The notes under the pieces: model-generated
What the model saw: the letters and a program-made list of their open reading frames with translations, nothing else
Told to the model about the DNA's origin: nothing
Database searches by the model: none
Assembly (NCBI GenBank): GCA_932521025.1
Contig: OW051473.1
Span: 3,100,001-3,164,000 of the forward strand
DNA: 64,000 bases
Source of the DNA: Oscheius onirici
Lineage: Eukaryota > Nematoda > Chromadorea > Rhabditida > Rhabditidae
Direction of reading: 5' to 3'
Shown here: positions 1-10,845 of the stretch, one piece after another
How positions within the stretch are numbered: the stretch's first letter is position 1
Layout of the letters: each line of letters opens with the position of its first letter
Translations under genes and position numbers: made by a program

Positions 1-2
1 TA

Positions 3-107
3 AGCACTTGTTCCGATAAGCTTCAGTCTACGGTTCAAACAGTTGTTCTTGAGGGCCAAAGTTTGCGCCAAGTTGTTGAATCAGCTTTAGACCCACGTCT
101 TGAATGA
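3..107 (+). CDS. possible 3' exon of a gene entering from the left
   Basis: Frame 3 is open from the left edge to a TGA at 105-107 and encodes an amphipathic, helix-like stretch (SDKLQSTVQTVVLEG then LRQVVESALDPRLE). Composition looks coding, but only about 34 codons are visible and no splice site is needed to close it. A second coding-like + stretch, ending at the TAA at 560-562 (RKQYANYEAQREIYAERDHL), sits 330 bases downstream in another frame. Whether either belongs to a real gene cannot be decided here; no family is recognised. Confidence 0.3.
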   Translation, partial: STCSDKLQSTVQTVVLEGQSLRQVVESALDPRLE

Positions 108-830
108 CAAGACCGAGACACGGTTGAGAGAGTTTCTAAAGAATTCTCCTGTTTCACTATTGCTATTTTTTGCCTTAATTGGATGTTCATTTACTGTGAT
201 TCAAAATATCAAAGAAAAGTCCAAGAAACACATGTTACATCTGTCAGGTGTGAACTGCCTTTGGCGGCACAACCTCAATCGACCGATTAGTGGCCGAGTA
301 TACGGAAGTACAGGGGACAAAGCTAATTGTCCTAGTAGGTGGTCGATCCTTATCTAATACTTTTTCTAGCAAGTAATGCGGCTCTCTTTCTAGCTCCCGA
401 CTCTTCTTAATTAGGCACAGACCGTGTGCACTTTTCTCTTTGTTTCTCGGGTCAATCTGGTCGTCGCGAAAACAGTACGCCAATTATGAGGCGCAGAGGG
501 AAATTTATGCAGAACGAGACCATCTTCAAGAGGCGCTGCAATCCGAGACCGTCATGAGATAATATGCCTTTCGCCCAGGGATCACAACGGCCGGCGGTAT
601 TTAATTGGAAGAGAATCTGGCACCTTGAGGTCACGTTAGGCAACTTGGGTCTGAAGAGGCCTATTGTTTCAAATGGTAAACTAATGATGCACTTGTTAGC
701 AAATAATTGCTAAAAAAAATTGGGGGAAACCAGAAAGTGTGAATTTCATGAAATTGTGGATTGCCAGTCAACTTTGTGCTTTACCTAATGGTTTCACAAT
801 ATTTTATAATTTTAAGCACTGTGTACTCAC
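108..830. other. mostly non-coding stretch
   Basis: Apart from the coiled-coil-like + reading stretch ending at 562, I see no convincing coding sequence. I searched the minus strand for a homeodomain third helix (WFQNRR) that could continue the neighbouring minus-strand gene and found none. The function of this stretch is unknown. Confidence 0.4.
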
Positions 831-1260
831 CAGACTGACTGATCGGTGATGTTTCCGGCTTCTGCATTGTTTGTAAAGATATCCAAGGCAGGAATGGAAG
901 TCCGGAATGTGTGAGAGTAGGTGCAATGGGAACGACTCCGGGGAGAATACCATGATGGAAAAGAGCTGCCAGCTGAGGTAGTGCGACTCGTGGGTCGAAC
1001 ATGGGAACTGCCGTGTTGTCACTTTCGTGACCATCCGAAGACACTGATGGTGATCCATGTGATCTGAAATTTAATAATAAAGTGACGACATGACTTGTGT
1101 TGAAATACTGCGATATAAAAACTCACTGCTTTCTGGAATTGTCTAAAAGATCAAGAATGTTGAAGCGAGCCTTGGCCAATACAACATCTTCGCTTCCAAC
1201 AGTATTCTCAGCATCGCTTGGCTCGACTTTACAAACAAGATCCTCCGAAGTATCTGCCAT
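831..1260 (-). CDS. first two coding exons of a possible transcription regulator (eh1-like motif)
   Basis: Minus strand. Exon 1 is 1260-1127 with its ATG at 1258-1260; exon 2 is 1063-831. They are joined by a 63-nt GT-AG intron in matching phase. Exon 1 carries RFNILDLLDN at about residues 32-41, which resembles the FxIxxLL eh1/TN repression motif found near the N-terminus of NK- and other homeodomain proteins. Exon 2 encodes a Pro/His-rich region. Exon 2 ends in a good donor (GTGAGT), so more exons should lie to the left, but none is found in 1-830 and the gene probably continues outside the window. The homeobox idea is inference from one short motif only. Confidence 0.5.
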
Positions 1261-2499
1261 CTGAGAGAGAAAACTGTTATTAGAAAATAGGCCGAAACGA
1301 AGACTGATAAACAGTAAAATCAGAAGTGAGAAAACAAACTAATGAAGCGAGTTATTTGCTGTTACAATCGGTTGTAAGTCATAGCTAATTATGACAGGTG
1401 AAAATTTGGTATTTTTGTCTAGAGACTATGCGAAGTGGAAATAAAAAGTAGTGTCGGTGATTAAACCATACCAAGCTACTTGTTGGGTTAGCGAAAAAAG
1501 GTTGTGAATCCTGGAGGAAGACAAAACAGCGTTTGGACGAGACTCCGCCCCGACTACGGTAGGGTCCACAAATGGGCGCACCACCAAAAGGGGCCGATTA
1601 GGCTAATTATCCTAAGTATATTCTAACGAACGTATTATGCTCATTGTGGTTAACGGAGAAAGATACATGATAGCGTATCAGTGATAACTGTAAAACTTGA
1701 AAAAGTTTTTGTGTCGTGTCTGTCAAGATTGCGGCGAATTGCGCAAATTGACATTGGCGTTAAAATAACTGGCCTGATAGAGGAGAAATGGTTTTGAGAC
1801 GAGTTTTCTCCCGAGAGTGACCGGGTGAGTGACATTAGTGTTAAAGGAGGAGGACTCTGACCGACACTTTCGAGATGCATTACGTAAATTATCTGGAAAT
1901 GTGTTGCTGTGCAAGCCTTAATCGGCTGACTTACATTAATTAGAGGTCAGCTAGGGGGATTTCCAGGTGTCATATTAACAGGTAATCCGAAAATGGCTCC
2001 AGGAGCGGTTGTGCACTCGTCAACACCCGGTTCATTTTATTCAAGCTAGGTAATGACAAAAATTGGAAGAAGAAAGGGAGTAAGCAGGAACAATTTTCAG
2101 CTTTCTTAATACAGAAACAGAGCTCGTTCTAGCGTGAAATGAGGCGGACAATCACCGTTTGATGACTTAGATCTCCTGCACATACGCAAGCTGTAATTGC
2201 CTTCAAAAACATTAAGCCTATTAGCATTTGACACTTTTCTCACTAGGGGGCTGCTGAAACAATGCCTTGCTGCAATATATATCTGTCGTCTTGTCATAGG
2301 ATTAATTATTAGTCGCGTTCACACCGTGTCACACATGATGTACTCCCAGTAGGAATTTTCGCACCGGAAGTAAGCAGGTATTATATCCTGCAGTGATGTT
2401 CTATCTCAATTACGATAAATGAGGACAAGACTGTCAGGTGCCGTTCACACAGTTCACATCATGCTGCTTTAACGAGAGGATTCATAATAAAAGCGACAA
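1261..2499. other. intergenic region
   Basis: This stretch lies between the start of the minus-strand gene at 1260 and the start of the plus-strand secreted-protein gene, so it should hold the promoters of both. No open frame with splice-site support, repeat or RNA gene was recognised. Confidence 0.4.
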
Positions 2500-4455
2500 A
2501 TGCTTTTGGCAACTGTTGCGGTTACGATCCTTTGCGTGACCGGATATGTTTGCTGTTCCCAAGGAGAGTACAGAAAGACTGTGGTGCTAAGAGCAAGCTA
2601 TACAATGGAAGGTGCGAATCTAATTAGTGTAGAGAAGCCGCCGGAAGTTTTTGGATACCAAGCTCGGGATGAATTCAAACGAGACCGTGGGCCCATATGA
2701 ACCATAAAACATCTTCGTACTTGAGCCCCTTTGTATGCCCGACGCGCACAGATGTTCATCTTTCTTGTGTTGCAAGTTTGAATCGATGTTGCTGATCAGA
2801 ATTGATGGTTTCATTTCAATTCTGTTCCGGATGTGAAATGCGGATGATATATACGGAATAGTTTTGCAGAGTTAATCTGCCTTCAAATGACAAGTTTCTT
2901 AGGCTCTTTGATCATGCGGATTTTAAACTTAGAATGATCTTTAGCAGTGATCTCTTTAAACAATGATCTGGATTTAGTGCCATTCTACGAAAAACTAACA
3001 CGAGTACCCCAGTGTCCCGTGTCAATTATCGTAAAAGACGAAATATCCATCTCAGGATAAGAGGCAAATTAGCCGTGCTGATGCCAACATCTACCATTGT
3101 GTCAATTACGGAGCCTCCGCAAATGGCATTCGTCAATTTCCACTAAAAACGTCACCAGCTGGATACAAGAAGGGTGACAATTGTTTTTACAAGGAGCGAC
3201 AGGTTCATGAACCGGAATAGGCGTTAGGCAAATGAACTGACTGCCAATGGATGGAACAACTGCTGCGCCACAAGCCCATGTGTCTGACTTTCATTTTCGG
3301 CTCTTTCTGGCTCATTTCTACAGTATTCACTACTTGTGTTGTTGGTGAGAAACTCTGCTCGTTCTCACAGTTTCAGTTGAGTATAATTGTGTTGGTGGTG
3401 GATCTGACTATACTCAAGCAAACACAGAAGACTGCAGGTATAGTTGTTTTTGTCAGAAAGATGTTTTTAGTCGGTTTGTACACTGTTCTGTTGGTCAAGC
3501 GACTTACTGGCAGTGTCGGAAAGGGTTTATTTTTGATTTTTGTCAGCAGGTAAGAAGTTACATGGATAAGTGAACCAGATGTTTTCGGACTGTATTCGAG
3601 TGAATTTGAATAACCCACGTTATGAATGCTTCAGCGCCACGGATACGCAGTGTGTTGTTCAAAAGGAAAGACCATTAGATTTGTTACAGGTGAGCACTTC
3701 CGCTTAAGTTGAACCATTGAGACGGAGCTGAGTTTAGTTAAGCAGAAATAATTGCAGATCAAGATGATCTGAATGCAGAGGTATCAAACAAAACTGTATA
3801 GAAACCGTATTTTAGGCTCCACCAGAGCTGATACCGACTACACCTCCAACCACGGCAACCACCACAACAACTCCAAAACCTGCAGTAGTACCACCACTTT
3901 TGCAAGCGTTACTTTCAAACGGTGGACTGCCACCCACTTTAATGTCTCCGTATAATCCCTATCTTTATGGCAAGGTGTTCTGACTCACGAAAAACTTTTG
4001 CTGTTCAGGTCCCGGACTTGGCATGTCTGGAGGTCTAGGCTTCAACATGAATCTCAACTATAATCCACTTATGGGATGGGGAGTTAATTCTAATGTTGCC
4101 TACGCAATCATAACGAACACAATATAATATTCAGTTGGCTCTTGAGACGCCATGGTCAACGATGCTAGCTCCATTACTAGGATTGCCTATGATTCCTCCA
4201 GCTGGAATGCCTTTTATGCCAGGGATGGACATGGCAGGCATGGGCATGGGAATGTCCGGGATGGGTATAGCAGGGATAGGCATGGGAATGCCGGGAATGG
4301 GACTAGGGATGCCCGGAATGGGCGTTTCTCCCATGATGAACGGTATGATGGGAGCCATGCCAGGAATGCCTTACTCTCCCATGTTCCGTCCTCCAAGGCA
4401 GAAATCGGCTCAGCCAGTGGTGACAACGCGTTGGAGGAATGCCGGTAATCTGTAG
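2500..4455 (+). CDS. secreted Cys-rich protein with Thr/Pro linker and Met/Gly-rich tail
   Basis: The 3' half is well supported: exons 3377-3549, 3635-3689, 3826-3969, 4009-4082 and 4135-4455 join in perfect phase. They encode a Cys-rich domain (CVGGG...CRYSCFCQKD...WQCRKGFIFDFC...GYAVCC) whose spacing recalls lustrin-type nematode extracellular repeats. A TTTPTT-type linker and a tail of GMGM/GMPGM repeats follow. Intron 3970-4008 needs a GC donor (ATG|GCAAGG). The N-terminus is unresolved: ATG 2500 starts a good signal peptide, an exon near 3080-3210 shows a related Cys pattern (YHCVNYG...GDNCFY then GWNNCCATSPC), and ATG 3251 starts another hydrophobic leader joined through an unusually short 32-nt intron. 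It may be one two-domain gene or two adjacent genes. The likely location is extracellular (cuticle, eggshell or matrix); no specific function is known. Confidence 0.6.
4216..4350 (+). repeat. degenerate GGCATGGGAATG-type minisatellite coding for GM repeats
   Basis: Short units of the form GGNATG/GGGATG recur about twenty times inside the last exon of the secreted protein and encode GMGMSGMGIAGIGMGMPGMG-like sequence. Both strands are open here because of the repeat. The plus strand is the coding one, as the splice phases of four upstream introns show. Confidence 0.75.
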
Positions 4456-4640
4456 TGATGAACAGGACAAAAAGGGCGTTTCCAGTTCGTGTCAATGCTT
4501 GCGTTCCGACTGATCCGTGGCCAGGCAGCTCCCTTCCTATCACACCTCCGACCAAAATCAATGAAACTGTCTCCTGATAAAAGCTTCGATTTGAGATGTT
4601 TTTATTTATCGATCAGACATAAAAAGATGGAAGAATTTGT

Positions 4641-5400
4641 TTAAACGCAAAGGTGGGCAAAGAAAACAGTCACCACTCCTATGACAACATCAGCTGCTGA
4701 CAGAATCAAAGCAGCCACAGCTAGCCAAAATGAGTAGCCAAGCTAAACAAGATAAGAAATGACGTGTCCAAAAATACCTGTCCTGGTGCCTCAGCCGGAT
4801 ACGGGGTCGTACCGCTTGAAGTTTCTCCATAGATAACAAATTCTTTTCCATTAACTCCGTATACAATCACAGAAATTGCCAATAACTAAAAAGAGCTGAA
4901 TGAACCCAAAAATAATACTAACTATTGTGGACACAATGGCGACTAGAACAATCGGATGAATTAGACATTTCTTAAAACAACAGGTCAGTCTAAAATATAC
5001 TGAAAAGGGAACTGAACCAAACCTACAGCGTGAGCAAGTTCCAAACCAGAGCTATGACTTGCGAAAACATTGCCAACCACATACAAACTATGACGACGTG
5101 TTGCCAGTTTGGAATACTCTGAAATGTCTTATAATAATGTGCAACAGAAGTACTCACGTCCCACCAATGGCTACAATCGTCCCCTTTTAAGAATTTTGCA
5201 CAGGAATACGACATTAAGCCTTCTCCTTTGGAGAAGATGTTCGCTTTGTCCTTTCCGGTATCGATGGTCCAACCTGATTTTAAGTATTTATATTTGTAAA
5301 TGATTTTGATACCTGGAGTGAATAGAGCAGTCGCTGTGAGCGCCAAGGATGCTAGCATTATTAGTCCGTAGACTATTTGACCAAGAGTCGAAATGCACAT
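4641..5400 (-). CDS. Clc-like (nematode claudin-like) four-TM protein, copy 1
   Basis: Six exons (5400-5313, 5273-5158, 5118-5027, 4989-4923, 4885-4778, 4742-4641) give 190 aa; all introns are GT-AG of 35-66 nt and in phase. The protein starts MCISTLGQIVYGLIMLASLA (TM1). It then has an extracellular loop with C-x8-C-x2-WW (CAKFLKGDDCSHWW), TM2 after IPNWQHVVIVCMWLAMF, a cytosolic CCFKKCLIHP box, TM3, and TM4 (LGYSFWLAVAALILSAADVV). This layout and the CCKK-x-LIHP box match its two tandem neighbours and the nematode Clc-like family, which is related to claudin/PMP22. A junction or channel-regulating role in epithelial or neuronal membranes is inferred from the family. This copy has two more introns than the second copy. 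Confidence 0.85.
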
Positions 5401-6282
5401 TCTTTTAACTAAAAATGATCAAATCATTTAGAAATGGAGGCTCAAGTTGAAAAAGAGGATACCAGCACTACGCGATGAATACTGGTGGGAAATGACACTT
5501 TGCTTGTCGCCAAATTGGTGTGATATGAATTAAGAGTCCATTAAAGAGCCAATTCGACTAGGAGCAAGCGAGTCCATATCACAAGTGAGTTCCTGTATTG
5601 AATCACTGTCTTTTATATTCTACCAATTCTCTGCTTCTACTTATCGTCATTCGTCTGCTGATTCACTTCTACTAAATGCAATTATTAAAATTTGATAGTC
5701 ACCTAAAATGATCACCGAAAACGTGGCTGTAACCTTAATGTTTTGATTTTCCTTATACGTTATATTTATTTGAGAGGGTAGCATCTGTTTCACGAGAAAA
5801 ACTCTAACGTTTTGTTTTTAAACCTTGCAGTTACTTCAACGCTCGCGTGAAATGTAAGCTCTTCAGATATAGGTCGTTGAGCAAATTGGTTTTTCCACTG
5901 CTTTGTACTTACATAGAACCAATCTCTCTTCTACTAAAGCGCAATGGTATCTGTGGTGGACCCCGTGTGTTTGTGGAGTTGTCCGTGGAAACGAGATTTG
6001 TCGTGACAAGTTAGAAATTTTCAGGATTAGGTAGTCACTTTCGAACTTGGAGTGGGAACGAGTTAGTCTAGACAAGCAAGATTTTGTAAAGAGATTAGTA
6101 TAATTGAATTGGAATCTAACTAGGACAGAATTTGTTACATGGTGCTCAGGCGCCAGGGGCATCGACATCATAGACGGCTGGTTTGTATTTTAAAATACAG
6201 GATATCAGTTTTCTGATACAAGATGTAAGAAAACCAGTTTATTGCAAGCTCTTAAAATTGCAAACAAAAAAAGCAAAAACAT
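5401..6282. other. spacer between Clc-like copies 1 and 2
   Basis: This is the promoter side of copy 1. No spliced coding sequence was found. A segment near 5930-5965 (GCAATGGTATCTGTGGTGGA) resembles one near 7278-7300 upstream of copy 2, possibly a remnant of the duplication that made the array. Confidence 0.4.
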
Positions 6283-6885
6283 TTACAAGTGATGTCTTCC
6301 TAGGAAGACTGTAATTCCTCCAACCAGCACATCTGCTGCAGAAAGACAGAGAGCTCCAATGGCCATCCAGAACGACCATCCGAGTTCAACTTGATTGTCT
6401 GGTTTGCTTTCAAATAGATTCTTATAGCTGCAGACGAAAGTGATGATAGATGCAAGCAGGAAGGCAAGGATGAGGAGAGAAAAGAGTGAAAGAGGATGAA
6501 TCAGCCACTTTTTGCAGCAACAGGCAAAACTGAAAACGTTCGATTTGTTCGGAAAAACGAATGAGTGTACCAAGTGAAGAGATTCCAAGCCAGAGCGATG
6601 ATTTCGAGAGCAATTGCGACACACATCATTACGGCTACAGCGCGACGCCAGTTGGAAGAGCCCTACAAATAAATATTTAGAATTTCTCTTTACAGATGAA
6701 CTCACATTCCACCATGATGCACAGCTGGAATATACACATGAAAAGGGCATAATTCCGACATGTGCGCTTTTGGTATCCTTGAGATCAGCCCAACTGCTAG
6801 TAAATGTGGCGATTGCAGTTAATGCTAGACAGCCGACCATAAGAACTCCATAAACAAGCTGGCCGCAGGTGGAAAATATGCACAT
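6283..6885 (-). CDS. Clc-like (nematode claudin-like) four-TM protein, copy 2
   Basis: Three exons (6885-6706, 6662-6571, 6529-6283) encode 172 aa. The protein has TM1 from MCIFSTCGQLVYGVLMVGC, a short loop with C-x4-C-x2-WW (CVYSSCASWW), TM2 (AVAVMMCVAIALEIIALAW), the cytosolic box CFACCCKKWLIHP, TM3, and TM4 ending VLVGGITVFLGRHHL. The start is chosen at the MCIF methionine because TTTGCAG immediately precedes AAAAATG, a likely trans-splice or 5'-UTR acceptor. An upstream in-frame ATG in the longer open frame would lie before that acceptor. Same strand and order as the neighbouring copies. The role is inferred from the family: claudin-like membrane protein. Confidence 0.88.
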   Translation of the reverse strand: MCIFSTCGQLVYGVLMVGCLALTAIATFTSSWADLKDTKSAHVGIMPFSCVYSSCASWWNVSSSVKRNSKYLFVGLFQLASRCSRNDVCRNCSRNHRSGLESLHLVHSFVFPNKSNVFSFACCCKKWLIHPLSLFSLLILAFLLASIITFVCSYKNLFESKPDNQVELGWSFWMAIGALCLSAADVLVGGITVFLGRHHL

Positions 6886-7926
6886 TTTTCTGCAAACAAA
6901 AAACAAGTTTTTAAAGCAGAAAAAATAGTTCAGATAGAAAAAAGTAAACAGAGGCAGAGCTCGTATCAGAGGGCCTGGTTGGTTGATTCACGAGCTAGCC
7001 TTAAATATTCCTTATCAGGTAGATTTCTACTACCAATCGCGAAAAAATCCAACGTGAATCACCGCAAAACGTCATTTGGGTGTATACTTACTAAAATCGA
7101 GCAGAGTGATCAACGGAAATGAAGTCAGCAAGACGGACACTAAAGGGAAAAAAGTTGTTGGATTTGTTCCTCAAACACATGAATCAGAACACTATTGGCT
7201 GGCAAAGTTCCTAAAGGCCGCCAAGCTGGTGTGAAACCAGTCGTTCTAGTGACGAAAAAATCTAAACTATTAATATACTATGGTGTCTGTGGCGGACTCG
7301 ATTCGGGTTCGGTTCCTTCCCTGCTAAAATCTTTAACCCAAAATGTTTTCCGAAGGGAATCACTCTGCAATGGAAGTTCTACCACTGATGATAAAAAAAT
7401 CACGAAATTTGGCAACAAAGACTGCTGCAGGCAGCTGGTATGATGATGTTGAACGGATAGAAAAGTGCCTTTTCACTATTCGGAAAGTGTGACTGTCATA
7501 ATCAATGAATAATCCATTACGATGACAGAAGACGAAGCTATGAACCATCCAAAACGTTTGCTTCAACTAAATATTTTTCTACTTGCCGTCTGTCGGACTC
7601 CTGATAAGAACGGTCAGGACGAACAAAACATGACCTCTTGTTATTATGAGGAAAACTATCCTTGGATGAATAATGCCCCCACTTTCATAATAGTTATTAT
7701 TGACTTCTGAAATTATTCCTAGGTAACCCGATGCGTTCTGAGCACCGGCTGCATAGCCACATGAACGTACTAGACGTTGACAAACATAATTTATTTCGTC
7801 AAATGCAAAACAACCCGGATTAGATGTAGGAAGGAATCCACCGTCATGGTATGGAAACCGGCAATTGTGGAATATCACAGTTGAACATGACAAGGGCAAA
7901 GATTGTGCTTTGAGTTGTTGTGAGAT
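6886..7926. other. spacer between Clc-like copies 2 and 3
   Basis: Contains the promoter of copy 2 and one uncertain minus-strand open frame (listed separately). Nothing else was recognised. Confidence 0.4.
7579..7899 (-). CDS. uncertain single-exon open frame
   Basis: About 106 open codons on the minus strand just downstream of Clc-like copy 3. The middle reads like protein (NCRFPYHDGGFLPTSNPGCF, then VCQRLVRSCGYAAGAQNASG), with five cysteines and no low-complexity bias. There is no ATG at the start of the frame, no convincing acceptor, and no family is recognised. It could be a stray exon, a pseudogene fragment or chance. Confidence 0.2.
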   Translation of the reverse strand: MPLSCSTVIFHNCRFPYHDGGFLPTSNPGCFAFDEINYVCQRLVRSCGYAAGAQNASGYLGIISEVNNNYYESGGIIHPRIVFLIITRGHVLFVLTVLIRSPTDGK

Positions 7927-8622
7927 TTACAGCCCGCTCTCTCCTAGACAGACAGTCATGCCTCCAACGATAACATCTGCCGCAGCAACTACTGCTGCTC
8001 CCACAGCAATCCAGAAAGACCATCCGAGAGTTGTATCGATGAAGTTGTTTTGAGATTCTGAAAAGAAAAATCGGCCGTGACGCGAATAGGATCTCTACTG
8101 AAAATGTCTTTGTTGTTGATGCCGTACACGATCAGGGCGGCTGTTAGGCAAACAGTAATGACAAGAGCAAAAAGAGTCAGCGGGTGGATGATGTACTTCT
8201 TACAACAGCAGGCAAAGCTGAAAATATTTTGGGTTAATTGTGCAAACAGAAGGTGATGGTATCAACTAAAAGAAGAACTCACAAGGTGACTATGTTCCAG
8301 GCTAGGGCGATGATTTCAACAATCAACGAGATGATCATAAGAATAACGACGGCTTTTTGCCATCCGGGAATTGATTTCCACCAGTCTTTGCATTCACTTC
8401 CTTCGGAATGAGGAACACAGTTCCATGGCATCAGGCCAGTATCGGGTTCTCTACTTGGGAACTGCAGCGTATTTTTTGTGTCAGTCCAACCTAAAGACAG
8501 TCGATACGTCGAACCCTTGACAGAAACTTACTGCTTGTGAAGAGAGCAACGGCTGTCAGCGCCAAACAGGCAAGCATAAGTAGACCATAGATGATCTGTC
8601 CACACATGGAAAAACAGCACAT
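7927..8622 (-). CDS. Clc-like (nematode claudin-like) four-TM protein, copy 3
   Basis: Four exons (8622-8532, 8490-8283, 8217-8099, 8057-7927) give 182 aa in consistent phase. TM1 starts MCCFSMCGQIIYGLLMLACL. The loop contains C-x9-C-x2-WW (CVPHSEGSECKDWW). TM2 is VVILMIISLIVEIIALAWN; the cytosolic box is FACCCKKYIIHP; TM3 is followed by YGINNKDIF, and TM4 is LGWSFWIAVGAAVVAAADVI. TTTTTGCAG directly precedes AAAATG, as in copy 2. The intron at the loop/TM1 border and the one before the CCKK box are at the same places as in the other copies, which supports tandem duplication. A claudin-like role is inferred from the family. Confidence 0.88.
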
Positions 8623-10845
8623 TTTCTGCAAAAACGCGTTTTTGAATGGAACGGTGATGAGAGAAAGATAAGAGAGTAATCGAGTTAAGTAAGTCGTATG
8701 GTTAAATAGACGCTTTCTTGACCTCATGGAGGCGGCCCGCTTTGTTACGAAAGATGGAGGATCGTTGTGCGCAGCAGCTTGGTGTGCGCCGATTATTCAC
8801 AAAACAAACAGGTAAATATCGGCTGCCATCAGGTTGACGCATCACACTCTGGCTCAGGAAACGACCGACGTTACCCCTCGTAACAGAAATACGAGCCCTC
8901 CTATGTCACCAAAAGACGGGCATGGATACGCTTCGACTGCCATAAATAGACAAAAGCGGAACAAACGAACAAAAGATGAACCAAATGAGCAGACGTTTAA
9001 CCTTTTGCTCACACCTCTGCCAAACAAGTTAATACGACTTTGTGTTTAATACCCGTCGGATGGTCTGTGACTTTAAAAACCGTGAAAAATAGAAATATAG
9101 GAAGGAACGATAGGAACGGCGGAAAAGAGTTCACGTTGAACTGGTTGAGGCGTGTCAGGTATCCCCTTCCTTTTGTATGGACGGTTATCAAACAGCTCAA
9201 ATAAACGTCAGGGTGAATCAGAGGCCCCGGGGTTGCTTCGCACCTTCAATGACTAACTGTCACCGTCGTTAAAAGAGCTCTATCAGTTCAAGTATTACAA
9301 GAGTAACGCATTCGTCAAGGAATGACACATGCTTTTTACGAAGAAGGAAACACTTCACAGACCATGATGTCTTATTTTCTCGCTTCCAAGGAGACGCCGT
9401 TAAAAATTAGAGCCTAAGCAGGTCTGCTGAATATAGTGTTTTTCTGTTCTTTCGCTCTTGGAAAAAAAAGAGTTTTGAAAGAGGAATAGAAGAGCAGATG
9501 CGACAGCCGGATATTTCGCAGTCTGGATTCCAACTTTGGGGTCGCCTGACAACGTGTATGAACAGCTGGCGTAGTGACGCGTCTGTAATAACCATGAACA
9601 CTCGGAAATCATTGATATGCAGCAACAAGCCAGTATTGTCAGATACCATCCAACCACACAATAAAAAATAACGACATAACATTGAGCTCAATCCCACAAT
9701 TATCTTGTATAAATTTGTTGATTTTCAAGATTACAGCCAAGGTATTTATGACACTGTTCCGGATTCCAAAATGACTCTGAAGAATGACTCTTGAAATGAC
9801 AATACACACTGTTCTTATATTTTTTTGGGTAGCTTAAACAATCACTGGTAGGCACCAAGTACTGATTTGAAATTGACAAAAATATTTTGTAACACATGGT
9901 AAAATGAATCACTTTTACTTTCCAAGCCAAATAAAAACCAAGAACGCTATAAGCTTCAAAACGCTAAGTTAAAATATTGTAAATATCTGCAGATAAAGCA
10001 GGGGTTCTTCACGATCAACTGTGTGCCTCTGGGGTTTAACATATTATTGTACTGTCAACAGGTTGCTCGCAGTTTAGTCTCACCAAAGACTCAGTTTGTG
10101 TTCCGACCAAAAACCGACACTGTAAAAAGTGTTTGCCTTTGCGCGTTCGCAATGATACAGTGTCAAGCCAGCATGAATCACTATAATTACGGCTTTCAAA
10201 TTTATACAAATGGATTTACATTATCCACCGATATCCCGGCTCCCGCCGAAAGTCATCATTTGTCTACTGTAATCATTACTACAGTTAAAAGGGAGAAAAT
10301 GGATGTTATGTACCCCCAGGAGACGAAGTCGGTTTGTATCCATTAACTCGAATAGAGTTCCCAGCAACCATAGCAGCAAAAGATTTTTAAGGAGCAATAT
10401 AAAATCAGTGTTTTTGGATCAGCTCATTTTGAAGATTGTAGAATGCTGTTGGATGCTTCGGAAGGGCAGAACACTGTAGAATGCTTCGGGAGAGTACATA
10501 TAGCGAGCATCTAGACACTCCTCCAGTTCATCCTTATCTATTTCTTCAAAATAACACTTGAAGTTCTAATATTTTTATTGTTTAAAGAAGACAATAATTA
10601 CGAGAGAAATTTAGAGAGAATTTGACGAAAAAAGTCGCAGCAAACGGAGAAGGAAGGCAAACTGGAGAAGGGAGAAGGAAGTCTAAAAAGAGAACAGCAG
10701 AAGACTGAAATTTCAACAAGGGATATGAATAGGAGATATTTGCCACGGCCTCGCAGGGAATCATGAATTTGACAGTAGGAATGAGGTGGGAAGTACGAAT
10801 GAAAAAAGAATCACTTTTGATGGGATTCGTCACTCGTACGAGTGT
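8623..10845. other. gene-poor spacer
   Basis: No reading frame here has splice-site support. One diverged repeat copy lies near 10087-10216 (listed separately). The 3' end of the next minus-strand gene begins at 10846. Confidence 0.4.
10087..10216 (+). repeat. diverged dispersed repeat, copy A
   Basis: Shares ordered blocks with 12466-12564 in the same orientation: AGACTCRGTTTG, CCAAAAA, TTTGCCTTYGC, TACARTGTCAA, CATGAATCACT and TATACWAATGGAT, separated by small indels. By eye this is roughly two-thirds identity. The pair brackets the gene at 10846-12053. It could be the remains of a small non-autonomous element; no terminal repeats or target duplications were recognised. Confidence 0.5.

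Noticed and set aside
1-830. A homeodomain exon completing the gene at 831-1260
   Set aside because: I looked for WFQNRR-type helix 3 on the minus strand and found none, so a homeobox assignment is not claimed.
4131-4358. Pro/Ile/Met-rich frame on the minus strand
   Set aside because: Antisense of the GM-repeat exon; the repeat keeps both strands open. Splice phases support only the plus strand.
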